Source: an uncultured Dialister sp. (GTDB taxonomy: Bacteria > Bacillota > Negativicutes > Veillonellales > Dialisteraceae). Taken from it: DNA of 64,000 nucleotides. The position numbers and the translations under genes are program-made. The notes below the pieces were generated by a model, which worked only from the letters and a program-made list of their open reading frames with translations, was not told where the DNA came from and did not search any database. Shown here piece after piece: positions 45,530 to 53,674 of the stretch. The DNA lies in NCBI GenBank assembly GCA_900543165.1, contig UQQQ01000001.1, forward strand, positions 1-64,000, read 5' to 3'. Positions within the stretch are counted from its first letter, which is position 1, and each line of letters opens with the position of its first letter.

Positions 45530-46535
45530 GCGGGGGCATCCTGTGGGGCGTGCCGCTCCATGATTACGTTTGAAAGCTTCGATTGAATTAGAAATTAGAA
45601 ATTAGAAATGAGAAATGTGAAATGGTGGTGCGGCACATAAAAATAGGGGAGCGCCACGAGTATATATGGGGCGATGCCCGAAGTCGGGGGATAGCGGCTC
45701 TCTTGTATCGCCAGCCTTCCCCTCTAGGTAATGCTATTAAGTTAAGCGGCAGAACGTTCTTGGCTCCCCATCGGGGGAGCTGCCCGGAGGGCTGAGGGGG
45801 CTACGTAGCGGTATTACCTGAAAATGTTGGAATATCGATAGCATCGGACTATTCAACATGGAGCGTTATACCGCTAGCAAGCCCCTATTGCCTTCGGCAC
45901 TTCCCCCGAAGGGGGAAGCAAGTCGTTACGGCGCTAACATTTTTCCTAACTTAATAGCATTACCCCTCTAGGGGAAGGTGCCCAAAGGGCGGATAGGGCA
46001 CTGGCGGTATGCAAACCATTGTTTGAAATCGTCAGTCGCGTTTATGCAAGTGTGCGGGAAACGCCTGCCCGCGGATGACAAAGATTTCTCGACTTCGCTT
46101 GAAATGATGATACGGGGAAGCGGCATTCTCCGTGCGTGATGGATGAAATGTAGGATAGTCCGTTCTCTCGTATAGTCATCTCGAGCGTAGTCGAGAGATC
46201 TCCACGTCGCAGCGGTATTCTGCATACAGGCGGTTACGTAAAAATCGCTTGGGATCATTGGCTTCACGTTATTCTACGGTCTTCGTTTTACCGGCGTGCA
46301 AGGAAGATTTCTCGCATTCGCTCGAAATGACGATACGGGAAAGCTGCATTCACCCTGTGTGATGGGATAAAAGGAAATGGGGGGGATAGCCCGTTCTCTC
46401 GTAGTTTCCTTGTATGAAGCTTTGCGGTGCTTCTGATTTTTATGCGCCGCACCAACACTTCTCAATTCTCACTGGCGTGTAGAGCTTTCATTCACAATCA
46501 AAGGGCGATACGCTGTGCAGGCTGACCTTGAATCC
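45530..46535. repeat. 1-kb gene-free repeat mosaic
   Basis: The largest gap in the window. In order: reverse GGGGCGTGCCGCTCCATGAT; AAATTAGAAATTAGAAATGAG; GGTGGTGCGGC; ATATATGGGGCGATGCCC; CTTGTATCGCCAGCC; a 234-bp MITE-like insert (45730-45963); AGGGGAAGGTGCCCAAAGGG; the reverse AAGATTTCTCGACTTCGCTT module (46081-46100); GATACGGGGAAGCGGCATTC; a second reverse copy AAGATTTCTCGCATTCGCTC (46305-46324); then GTGCTTCTGATTTTTATGCG and GAGCTTTCATTCACAATCAA. No gene or RNA recognised. Confidence 0.75.
45730..45963. mobile_element. 234-bp MITE-like element with 17-bp terminal inverted repeats and 8-bp direct flanks
   Basis: GTAATGCTATTAAGTTA (45730-45746) and its exact inverse TAACTTAATAGCATTAC (45947-45963) bound the element. 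CCCTCTAG occurs immediately on both sides (45722-45729 and 45964-45971), consistent with target duplication. The two halves are complementary over much of their length (GCGGTATTACC / GTTATACCGC; CCCCATCGGGGGAGCTGCC / GGCACTTCCCCCGAAGGGGG), so it can fold as a long hairpin. No ORF of note. It interrupts a CCTTCCCC..GGGGAAGG repeat that is intact at about 13288. Confidence 0.85.
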
Positions 46536-46539
46536 CAAT

Positions 46540-46577
46540 CAAAAAGCCCCTGCCAGAATGGCGGGGGCTTTTTGATG
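46540..46577 (-). terminator. Terminator of the rubrerythrin gene
   Basis: CAAAAAGCCCCTGC and GCGGGGGCTTTTTG pair (one G-T) around a 6-nt loop. On the - strand it is followed by a T-run. Confidence 0.92.
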
Positions 46578-46582
46578 ACTTA

Positions 46583-47155
46583 TCAGTAGTTTTCTGCTTT
46601 GATAGCGAAGAAGCTCTGCGGATGGCCGCATACCGGGCATTCTTCCGGTGCTTCTACGGATTCTACGGTGTAGCCGCAGTTGGCACACATCCAAAGTTTC
46701 TTTTCGCCTTTTTTGAAGACCTGACCGTTTTCGACATTAGCCAGCAGCAGCTTATAGCGTGCTTCATGCTGCTTTTCGATCTCGCCGACTTTGGAGAGCA
46801 GGAAAGCGATCTGCGGGAAGCCTTCTTTTTCTGCGGTAGCAGCGAATTCCGGATACATGGAGGTCCATTCACCGTTTTCACCGGCAGCAGCCATTTTCAG
46901 GTGTTCTGCGGTGGTCTTTTTGAGATCACCGACGAGCCAGAACCACAGTTTGGCGTGGGCTTTTTCATTGGCGCCGGTTTCTCTGAAAATATCAGCGATC
47001 TGGCGGGAGATGGACGGATCTTTTTCTGCTTCTGCAGCAAACAGGTTATATTTCACATGAGCCTGGGATTCTCCAGCGAAGGCAGCACGCAGGTTCTTTT
47101 CGGTCTGTGTGCCAGCCAGGCGTTTCATTTCTTCTAATACTTTTGCTTCTTCCAT
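46583..47155 (-). CDS. rbr: Rubrerythrin
   Basis: A 190-residue cytoplasmic peroxidase of anaerobes. The N-terminal four-helix ferritin-like domain has ExxH-type diiron ligands ([10 protein letters not shown] and [10 protein letters not shown], with extra Glu residues in [13 protein letters not shown]). The C-terminal rubredoxin domain has CANC and CPVC, the iron-sulfur pair. The ATG at 47155 follows AAAAGGAGG; an in-frame upstream start at 47209 lacks a site. It has a near-consensus promoter with a Fur/PerR-like sequence in the spacer. It points to an anaerobic lifestyle with oxygen defence. Confidence 0.96.
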   Translation of the reverse strand: MEEAKVLEEMKRLAGTQTEKNLRAAFAGESQAHVKYNLFAAEAEKDPSISRQIADIFRETGANEKAHAKLWFWLVGDLKKTTAEHLKMAAAGENGEWTSMYPEFAATAEKEGFPQIAFLLSKVGEIEKQHEARYKLLLANVENGQVFKKGEKKLWMCANCGYTVESVEAPEECPVCGHPQSFFAIKAENY

Positions 47156-47255
47156 GGTAAAATTCCTCCTTTTACACTCGTAGGACTTGCAATCATAAGA
47201 AATCCACATTCTCCCCAGAATGTGGAAGGGGATGAGGTTTTCCTCATCTGTAGAC

Positions 47256-47284
47256 AGTATAGATGATTATCGATATTATGTCAA
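47256..47284 (-). promoter_or_regulatory. Rubrerythrin promoter with embedded Fur/PerR-like site
   Basis: On the - strand: consensus TTGACA (47279-47284), exactly 17 nt, then TATACT (47256-47261). The spacer TAATATCGATAATCATC contains a GATAATCAT half-site typical of Fur-family regulators. Confidence 0.75.
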
Positions 47285-47500
47285 GGGGAGGGGGGAGCTC
47301 TTGGGGGCTCCGTCCACTGATTATGAATGAGAACTATGCTCGAATTAGAAATTAGAAATGAGAAATGAGAAATGAAGGTGGCGGCTCCGCCGCAAGTATA
47401 TATGGGGCGATGCCTGAAAGTAGTATTCCACTCACGAGTCACTAGTCACCAGTCACTTGATACTCCTAATCCCTAGCTACTAATCCCTAATCCTGAGATT
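47285..47500. repeat. Repeat mosaic between rubrerythrin and the DUF47-pit operon
   Basis: GGGGGCTCCGTCCACTGATT, AATTAGAAATTAGAAATGAG, GGTGGCGGCTCCGCCGC, ATATATGGGGCGATGCC, type A array (47432-47495: TCACGAG, TCACTAG, TCACCAG, TAATCCC, TAGCTAC). Confidence 0.8.
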
Positions 47501-47532
47501 ACCTTTTCCCTGATATACGATTAGATTTGCAT

Positions 47533-47569
47533 GAATCCATTCAAAAAATGCATGGATTCAGCTATAATC
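47533..47569 (+). promoter_or_regulatory. Inverted repeat and upstream promoter of the DUF47-pit operon
   Basis: TGAATCCAT (47533-47541) and ATGGATTCA (47553-47561) are exact inverted copies 11 nt apart, directly before TATAAT (47564-47569). The repeat covers the -35 position, so it may be an operator. Confidence 0.45.
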
Positions 47570-47600
47570 AAGATATACTATTTTCGATAACTTGAAGAAT

Positions 47601-47643
47601 TTGTCAAGGATTTTACACAGGCTTTACATTCATAAGATATCAT
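47601..47643 (+). promoter_or_regulatory. Pho-box-like triple hexamer with downstream -10
   Basis: TTGTCA (47601), TTTACA (47612) and TTTACA (47623) occur in the same orientation with exact 11-nt periodicity, the layout of PhoP boxes in Bacillus. TATCAT at 47638-47643 could be the -10. The genes downstream are for phosphate uptake. Confidence 0.6.
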
Positions 47644-47681
47644 AAAGACATGCGTATATTTTTGCTAAAACGGAGGACGTT

Positions 47682-48308
47682 ATGTTTAGTCTGGTCAATA
47701 AGCATGAAGAGTTTTTTGATTTCCTTGTGACGAATGCGGAGTATTTCCATAAAGGCGCGCTGATGGCGCGTGAGGTGCTGCAGGACCCGACGAAGCTGGA
47801 AAAATACTCGAAGGAAGTGAAGAATCTGGAGCATGCGGCGGATCGCGTGACACATGACATTGCGGCGAAGATGCGCCATGTCTTCATCACACCGATCGAC
47901 CGGGAAGATTTTTTTTTGCTGACTTCCACACTCGATGACTGTGTCGATGATATTCAGGATGTCGTGCTTTCCATGAAGCTGTATCATGCGGGCATTGGCT
48001 CGAAGCTGCCGGTGCGCATGTCGGATATCCTGGTCGAAATGGCTGAGGAGCTGATCGTGCTCTTCCGTCTTTTGAAAGACATCGACAAGAATGAGATCGA
48101 GATCGGACAGCGTACCCGCAAGCTGAATCAGCTCGAGAGCGAAGGGGATGCGATCTATCGACAGTCTATTTCTGATCTCTTCGATGGCAGTCATGATGTC
48201 ATGGAGATCATTCGCTGGAAGGAAATCATGGAAGCCATGGAGGACACCTGCGATCGGGCGGAAAAAGTATCGAACCTGATCAAAGAGGTGGTCATGAAAT
48301 ATGCCTGA
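47682..48308 (+). CDS. DUF47-family phosphate-transport accessory protein (PhoU-like)
   Basis: 208 residues, all-helical, DUF47/COG1392. FFDFLVTNAEYFHKGALMARE at the start and NLEHAADRVTHDIAAKMRHVFITPIDREDFFLL are the typical phrases, with conserved acidic residues resembling PhoU metal sites. Such proteins act with the low-affinity phosphate transporter Pit. The start has GGAGGACGTT upstream. It overlaps pit by 8 nt. Confidence 0.92.
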   Translation: MFSLVNKHEEFFDFLVTNAEYFHKGALMAREVLQDPTKLEKYSKEVKNLEHAADRVTHDIAAKMRHVFITPIDREDFFLLTSTLDDCVDDIQDVVLSMKLYHAGIGSKLPVRMSDILVEMAEELIVLFRLLKDIDKNEIEIGQRTRKLNQLESEGDAIYRQSISDLFDGSHDVMEIIRWKEIMEAMEDTCDRAEKVSNLIKEVVMKYA

Positions 48309-49293
48309 TATGTACCTTGTGGGGCTTGTTATCATTCTGGCGCTCTGCTTTGATTTTATCAATGGCTTCCACGATACGGCCAATGCTATCGCGACTTGTG
48401 TGGCGACGCGCGCACTCAGTCCTAAGATAGCGATCATGATGTCTGCTTTTTTGAACTTTGTCGGTGCGATGATTTCTACCGGGGTGGCGAAGACCATCGG
48501 CGGGGAAATCGTCACCTCACCGCATATGGTCGACTCTGTCGTCCTCATCGCGGCGCTTGCCTCTGCGATTTTCTGGAATTTATTCACATGGCGTATCGGG
48601 ATGCCGTCCTCGTCATCTCATGCACTGATCGGCGGCGTCATCGGTGCGGTCATCATCTCTTACGGCACCGGTGCGATCCACCTCGCGGGCGTCCTGACGA
48701 TCGTCATCGGGCTCGTCTGCTCGCCGATCGTTGCTCTGGGCATGGGCTATTTCATCATGACGCTTCTCTATGTTTTTTTCAGAAATGTAGGGAAGTCGCG
48801 CGTGAATTACATCTCCCGTCACATCCAGATGGCATCGGCAGCACTCATGGCGTTTTCCCATGGCTCGAATGATGCGCAGAAGTCGATGGGCATCATCACG
48901 CTGGCACTGCTGTCGGGCGGCTATATCGGCGCGCTCGAGGTGCCGTGGGAAGTCAAAGTGGCGTGCGCGACGGCGATGTGTGCCGGTACCAGTGTCGGCG
49001 GCTGGCGCATCATCCGTACTGTCGGAAATAAAATCTTCCGCATGCAGCCGGTCAATGGTCTTGCGGCAGATCTGAACTCGTCCTTCATCATTTTCTCTGC
49101 GACCATGCTGCATCTTCCGGTTTCGACCACGCATGTCGTCACCGGCTCCATCATGGGCGTGGGCTGGGCGAAGCGTTTCCGCGCTGTCCACTGGAGTGTC
49201 GCCTACCAGATGGTTTCGGCATGGGTCATGACGATCCCATGTACGGCTGCTGTCGGTGCGCTGGTGTACCTCCTGCTGCGGCATACATTTTAA
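48301..49293 (+). CDS. pit: Inorganic phosphate transporter, PiT family
   Basis: A 330-residue inner-membrane cation:phosphate symporter. The two inverted-repeat signatures are clear: FDFINGFHDTANAIAT near residue 18 and MAFSHGSNDAQKSMGIITLAL near 182. About ten hydrophobic helices. The start codon lies inside the DUF47 gene (8-nt overlap). The Pho-box-like repeats upstream suggest phosphate-dependent expression. A terminator follows. Confidence 0.94.
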   Translation: MPDMYLVGLVIILALCFDFINGFHDTANAIATCVATRALSPKIAIMMSAFLNFVGAMISTGVAKTIGGEIVTSPHMVDSVVLIAALASAIFWNLFTWRIGMPSSSSHALIGGVIGAVIISYGTGAIHLAGVLTIVIGLVCSPIVALGMGYFIMTLLYVFFRNVGKSRVNYISRHIQMASAALMAFSHGSNDAQKSMGIITLALLSGGYIGALEVPWEVKVACATAMCAGTSVGGWRIIRTVGNKIFRMQPVNGLAADLNSSFIIFSATMLHLPVSTTHVVTGSIMGVGWAKRFRAVHWSVAYQMVSAWVMTIPCTAAVGALVYLLLRHTF

Positions 49294-49370
49294 GGAAAGG
49301 CTGCTTTCATCGCTGGCTGTCTTACCTGCATTTTCGCAAGGCTTTGTCATCGTCCTCCTGAAACAGTACG

Positions 49371-49402
49371 AAACACGGTATCCGAAAGGATGCCGTGTTT
49401 TT
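49371..49402 (+). terminator. Terminator of the DUF47-pit operon
   Basis: AAACACGGTATCC and GGATGCCGTGTTT pair (one G-T) around GAAA and are followed by a T-run. Confidence 0.9.
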
Positions 49403-49629
49403 TTATTGGAAAAAGGACGTCCGGAAGGGATAAGGCGGCTCGCCTGCCACCGGTGGCCGTCTGCCTGTATATACAGCAAGCATTAAGTGTATGTTTTATG
49501 AAACGCTATATTCATAGATGGCACACATGTTTCTAGCATCGAGAAAAAGTAAAATCAAAAACATGAATTGCAATCTATGGAAATAATAAAAACTTGGTAC
49601 GAATAAATAATAAACATTTCGGATAATGG

Positions 49630-49638
49630 TGCTATAAT
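49630..49638 (+). promoter_or_regulatory. Extended -10 upstream of the small ORF
   Basis: TGCTATAAT with perfect hexamer at 49633-49638. The region 49490-49630 is unusually AT-rich with no gene visible. Confidence 0.5.
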
Positions 49639-49677
49639 TGAAATTGTTCCAAAAAGCATGAATAAGGGGGAATAAGC

Positions 49678-49821
49678 ATGAGAAGAGCAATCAATTATTC
49701 CAAAACCATGACTGCTTTGCATGATGAATTCGCGATTAAAAATGAAGCGTTTCATTTTAGAATGGCACGATGGATTGATTTCCAATATCTAAAACGAATG
49801 GCCTGCGGATCCGATGGATAA
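49678..49821 (+). CDS. Small ORF, 47 aa, upstream of nhaD
   Basis: ATG at 49678 has AAGGGGG seven bases upstream and its own extended -10. The peptide begins MRRAINYSKTMTALHDEF and ends MACGSDG. It is basic, has no signal peptide and no recognised family. It lies 81 nt before the first nhaD. It could be a leader peptide, a small regulatory protein, or a decayed gene start. The promoter and ribosome site argue that it is translated. Confidence 0.5.
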   Translation: MRRAINYSKTMTALHDEFAIKNEAFHFRMARWIDFQYLKRMACGSDG

Positions 49822-49902
49822 GTATGTTCTGACTTATCAGCCATATCTATGACAGTTATGTTGCTTTTGAAATCATAAGCATTCATTCAGAAGGTGAAAT
49901 CC

Positions 49903-51348
49903 ATGTCCAAGTTTACCAAGGGTATTTTCTATAGCATTCTTTTGACCGCGGGCTCGATCCCGGCTGTTTCCGCGGATGAAGTCTTTCATGAGACGGTCAA
50001 TCAGACGCTTCCTTTTTGGAGCGTCATCCCATTCGTTGTCATGCTGCTCGCGGTGGCCTTTGTTCCTCTGATCAATGGTCTTTGGTGGGCGAAGAATACG
50101 AAGTGGGTATCACTCGGCTGCGCGCTCTTCTTCCTTGTACCGTTTTCGTATGCATATGGTATTTCAGAGGGGATCTATCGTCTCTTGGAGTCGATCCTGC
50201 TCGATTTCATTCCCTTCATTGTCCTTCTGTATGGTCTGTATGCGACGGCAGGCGGCATCATGATCCATGGCAAGCTCGCCGGGACGCCTCTCATCAATTC
50301 GCTGATACTTTTCGTGGGCACGGTCATGGCAAGCTGGATCGGCACGACGGGCGCGGCTATGCTTTTCATCCGTCCATTGATCCGTGTCAATGAATGGCGC
50401 AAGGAAAAGGCGCATGTCATGGTCTTCCTGATTTTCCTCGTGGCGAATATGGGCGGCTGCCTCACACCGCTTGGCGATCCGCCGCTTTTCATGGGCTTCC
50501 AGCGCGGTGTGCCTTTCACATGGACGTTTCACCTCTTCCCGATTCTGCTCTTGAATCTCATCCTTCTTTTCATTGCCTTCTATTTCATTGATCGCCATTA
50601 CTTCAAGAAAGAGCTGGCAGCGGGCCGTCAGCCAAGCGATATGCAGCTTCATGATAATTCGCCGCTGGTCAAGATCTACGGCAAAAAGAATTTCTTCTAC
50701 ATCCTGCTCATCATCGTGGGCGTCATGGCGAATAACTTCCTGCCGGAAGCCTTCCCGTTCTTTGCGAATGGGGCAGGGATCCCGATCTTTGAAGAAATCG
50801 TCTTCCCGTATTCCACTTTGGTAGAAATCATTCTGATTCTTACGGCTGCCCAGCTCTCTATCCATACCACGCCTGCCAATATTCATAAAGAAAACCAGTT
50901 CTCCATGAATCCTATCAAAGGAGTCGCTGTTCTCTTCTCTGGCATCTTTGTCACTATGATCCCTGCACTGGTTCTTCTCGAGACGCATGGCGCGGCTCTG
51001 GGCATCAACCAGCCATGGCAGATGTTCTGGATCACGGGTGCGCTTTCCTCCTTCCTGGATAATACCCCGACCTACCTTGTTTTCCTGCAGACCGCAGGAA
51101 GCCTCGGGGCAGCGTCCGGAGTCATCACTTCTGTCGGCACCGTGACGCCTGTCATGCTGGAAGCGATCTCTGCCGGAGCTGTCTTCATGGGAGCGAATAC
51201 TTACATCGGGAATGCCCCGAATTTCATGATCAAGGCGATCGCGGAAGACTGCCATATCCATATGCCCGGGTTCTTCGCATATATCGGATGGTCGCTTGAA
51301 ATTCTCTTCCCGGTATTCCTCATTGATACACTGCTATTCTACCTCTAG
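49903..51348 (+). CDS. nhaD: Na+/H+ antiporter, NhaD family (copy 1)
   Basis: 481 residues with a signal-like first segment (FYSILLTAGSIPAVSA) and about twelve further helices. It exchanges Na+ or Li+ for H+ in the inner membrane. Family landmarks are SWIGTTGAAMLFIRPLIR, NMGGCLTPLGDPPLFMGFQRGVPF and SSFLDNTPTYLVFLQTAG. The ATG at 49903 follows AAGGTG (49891-49896); the in-frame GTG at 49894 overlaps that site. A close paralogue lies downstream. Confidence 0.92.
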   Translation: MSKFTKGIFYSILLTAGSIPAVSADEVFHETVNQTLPFWSVIPFVVMLLAVAFVPLINGLWWAKNTKWVSLGCALFFLVPFSYAYGISEGIYRLLESILLDFIPFIVLLYGLYATAGGIMIHGKLAGTPLINSLILFVGTVMASWIGTTGAAMLFIRPLIRVNEWRKEKAHVMVFLIFLVANMGGCLTPLGDPPLFMGFQRGVPFTWTFHLFPILLLNLILLFIAFYFIDRHYFKKELAAGRQPSDMQLHDNSPLVKIYGKKNFFYILLIIVGVMANNFLPEAFPFFANGAGIPIFEEIVFPYSTLVEIILILTAAQLSIHTTPANIHKENQFSMNPIKGVAVLFSGIFVTMIPALVLLETHGAALGINQPWQMFWITGALSSFLDNTPTYLVFLQTAGSLGAASGVITSVGTVTPVMLEAISAGAVFMGANTYIGNAPNFMIKAIAEDCHIHMPGFFAYIGWSLEILFPVFLIDTLLFYL

Positions 51349-51463
51349 TGATCGGGGCTCGGTGATCGAGCGCTTCCTATAGATGCATCTTCATCAGCCG
51401 ATCATCCCTGCGCAAGGGCTTGTTGACTTTCCTTCCTTCCTTTCCTTATCTGTTCATTATCGC

Positions 51464-51490
51464 CGCGGCTCGATCGAGCCGCGGTTTTTG
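51464..51490 (+). terminator. Terminator between the two nhaD genes
   Basis: The perfect 22-bp palindrome CCGCGGCTCGATCGAGCCGCGG is followed by TTTTT. Confidence 0.88.
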
Positions 51491-51516
51491 CATGCTATCT
51501 ATATTTTCACATATAT

Positions 51517-51530
51517 ATCATATATGATAC
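51517..51530. promoter_or_regulatory. AT-rich 14-bp palindrome upstream of the second nhaD
   Basis: TATCATATATGATA is a perfect palindrome in a very AT-rich stretch. A TATAAT at 51663-51668 is the likely -10 of the second nhaD, so the palindrome is far upstream (about 135 nt). The rest of 51531-51660 shows nothing recognisable. Confidence 0.4.
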
Positions 51531-51713
51531 TTCAGACATAACTTATAATCTATAGGATAACACGTGATATACGTACGCGCTTTCTGAAAGCATAAATCTC
51601 AGACTATGATATAGCTTTGAAATGGAGATAAATAAATAATACTCATGTGCGCTAATGATTGGTATAATGAAAAGTATATTCCCCACTCATAATCTTGATG
51701 GAAGGTGAAAACT

Positions 51714-53159
51714 ATGCGTCGATCCCTCAAAGCACTTCCGTACGCCATTTTGTTGACTGCGGGGTCTTCTCCCTTGGTATCTGCTCATGAAGCGATACAT
51801 CAGACGGTGAATATGTCGCTGCCTCTTTGGAGCATCATTCCTTTTGTCGCATTGCTTCTTTCGGTAGCCCTCGTACCTTTGGTGAATGGCCTGTGGTGGC
51901 GGAAGAATGAAAAATGGGTCGCTCTGTTCTGGAGTGTCGCATTTCTGGTCCCGTTCTCGTATATTTACGGCTGGCAGGAAGGCCTCAATCGTTTTCTGGA
52001 AGCCGTGTTACTTGACTTCGTGCCCTTCATCATACTTTTATTCGGCCTTTTTGCGACAGCGGGGGGCATCATGGTGGACGGACGTCTGGCGGGCACACCG
52101 AAGACGAATGTGCTGATCCTTCTTGTCGGGACGCTTATGGCGAGCTGGATCGGTACGACGGGAGCTGCGATGCTGCTCATTCGTCCTTTGATCCGCATCA
52201 ATGCATGGCGCCGGCATGTTTCGCACATCATGGTTTTCCTGATTTTCCTCGTAGCGAATATGGGTGGCTGTCTCACACCGCTGGGCGATCCGCCGCTTTT
52301 CATGGGCTTCCAGCGAGGCGTACCCTTTGCATGGACATTCCAGCTGACGCCGATCCTTCTGGTGAATATGGTCATCCTTTTTGCCATTTTTTATCTGATG
52401 GATCGCCATTATTACAAAAAGGATCTGGCGGCAGGACGCATGCCGGAGGAGATCAAGGTGGCAGAAGGCGAGCCGCTGATCCACATTGATGGGAAACGCA
52501 ATTTCCTCTACATCGGCATCATCATCATCGGCGTTATCGCCAATGGTTTCCTGCCGGAATATGTACCATTCTTCAAGAATGGGGCAGGGGTAGCGGTCTT
52601 TGATGACATCGTATTCCCATATGCGACGATCGTGGAGATCGCACTGATCCTTTTGGCTTCCTTCCTGTCTCTTCACACTACGCCATATCGTATCCACAAG
52701 GCGAATGCTTTTTCCATGGCGCCGATGATCGATGTCGGTATTCTTTTCATCGGCATCTTCATCACCATGATCCCGGCGCTCGTGCTTCTCAAAGTCCATG
52801 GCACAGAGCTTGGTATCGATCAGCCGTGGCATATGTTCTGGGTGTGCGGGCTCTTGTCCTCCTGTCTGGATAATACACCGACCTACCTTGTTTTCCTGCA
52901 GACTGCGGCGAGCCTTGGCGCGACCGAAGGCGTCGCGACCACCGTCGGCACGGTCACTCCACTTATGCTGGAAGCGATCTCCGCAGGTGCCGTCTTCATG
53001 GGGGCCATGACATATATCGGAAATGCACCGAACTTCATGATTAAAGCCATTGCGGAAGAGTCCGGTATCAAAATGCCAGGTTTCTTCGCTTACATCGGCT
53101 GGGCGATCGTGATTCTTTGCCCGGTATTTATTATTGATACTTTGGTGTTCTATATTTAG
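51714..53159 (+). CDS. nhaD: Na+/H+ antiporter, NhaD family (copy 2)
   Basis: 481 residues, colinear with copy 1 throughout (ILLTAGSSPLVSA signal-like start, WSIIPFVALLLSVALVPLVNGLWW, the identical ANMGGCLTPLGDPPLFMGFQ and NTPTYLVFLQTA segments). The two clearly arose by duplication. Loops between helices and the termini differ most. The ATG at 51714 follows GAAGGTGAAA as in copy 1. It has its own AT-rich leader and -10, so the two copies are probably expressed under different conditions. Confidence 0.92.
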   Translation: MRRSLKALPYAILLTAGSSPLVSAHEAIHQTVNMSLPLWSIIPFVALLLSVALVPLVNGLWWRKNEKWVALFWSVAFLVPFSYIYGWQEGLNRFLEAVLLDFVPFIILLFGLFATAGGIMVDGRLAGTPKTNVLILLVGTLMASWIGTTGAAMLLIRPLIRINAWRRHVSHIMVFLIFLVANMGGCLTPLGDPPLFMGFQRGVPFAWTFQLTPILLVNMVILFAIFYLMDRHYYKKDLAAGRMPEEIKVAEGEPLIHIDGKRNFLYIGIIIIGVIANGFLPEYVPFFKNGAGVAVFDDIVFPYATIVEIALILLASFLSLHTTPYRIHKANAFSMAPMIDVGILFIGIFITMIPALVLLKVHGTELGIDQPWHMFWVCGLLSSCLDNTPTYLVFLQTAASLGATEGVATTVGTVTPLMLEAISAGAVFMGAMTYIGNAPNFMIKAIAEESGIKMPGFFAYIGWAIVILCPVFIIDTLVFYI

Positions 53160-53164
53160 TATTG

Positions 53165-53430
53165 CGTTTTCTAAATAACAGGCATTTAAATCAACTTCCG
53201 AATCAAGTGAGGAGTGAAGGTGCGGCGCATAAAATGAGGAAGCGCAGCGGAGTTTTGATAGCGCTTCGCGTCGTAGTCATCGAAAGCGTTGGGAAGAGAT
53301 CTTCCTTGCAGAACAGACAGTGTGCCGCGCGATTCTAATCAGCGCTTGCTGCCAATTCCTAATCCCTTGCTACTAATTCTTAGCAACCAGTCCCTAGTCC
53401 CCAGTTACTAGTCACCAGCAACTGGACTTG
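53165..53430. repeat. Repeat mosaic between nhaD and metK
   Basis: AAGGTGCGGCGCATAAAATG, GGAAGCGCAGCGGAGTTTTG, CATCGAAAGCGTTGGGAAGA, then a type A array 53358-53425 (ATTCCTAATCCC, TAGCAAC, CAGTCCC, TAGTCCC, CAGTTAC, TAGTCAC). Confidence 0.7.
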
Positions 53431-53440
53431 AATTTTTCTA

Positions 53441-53470
53441 TTGCGCTACTTGGCGCATCTATGTTACAAT
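53441..53470 (+). promoter_or_regulatory. Promoter of the SAM riboswitch-metK unit
   Basis: TTGCGC (53441-53446), an 18-nt spacer, then TACAAT (53465-53470), about 20 nt before the riboswitch P1 stem. Confidence 0.55.
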
Positions 53471-53490
53471 AATCTTCGATTTGAATATCA

Positions 53491-53619
53491 CTCATCCAGA
53501 GCAGCAGAGGGATTGGCCCAAGGAAGCTGCAGCAACCATTCCGACGGAACCGGTGCTAATTCCAACAGCGCAAGCTGGCAGATGAGAGACTGGACTCTCC
53601 CTGCGCGGAGAGCTTTTTT
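53491..53619 (+). ncRNA. SAM-I (S-box) riboswitch with terminator
   Basis: P1 is CTCATC (53491-53496) with GATGAG (53581-53586). Conserved S-box pieces follow in order: AGAG, AGGGATTGGCCC, GCAGCAACC, CGGTGCTAATTCCAACAG, GCAAGCTGG. The expression platform is the terminator CTCTCC/GGAGAG plus six T residues (53595-53619). GAGAG at the end of P1 can pair with CTCTCC as the antiterminator. High SAM should stop transcription of metK. Confidence 0.95.
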
Positions 53620-53674
53620 ATTGGCTTTTACGTGATTTATTCTATAATCCTATTGTCCTTTGAGGAGGAACATT

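Noticed and set aside
49496..49785. Two - strand frames of 64 and 76 codons in the AT-rich region before nhaD
   Set aside because: No ribosome sites and they oppose the small + strand ORF that has promoter and Shine-Dalgarno support.
53643..53648. TATAAT between the SAM terminator and metK as a firm second promoter
   Set aside because: No acceptable -35 at proper spacing; mentioned only as a possibility under metK.
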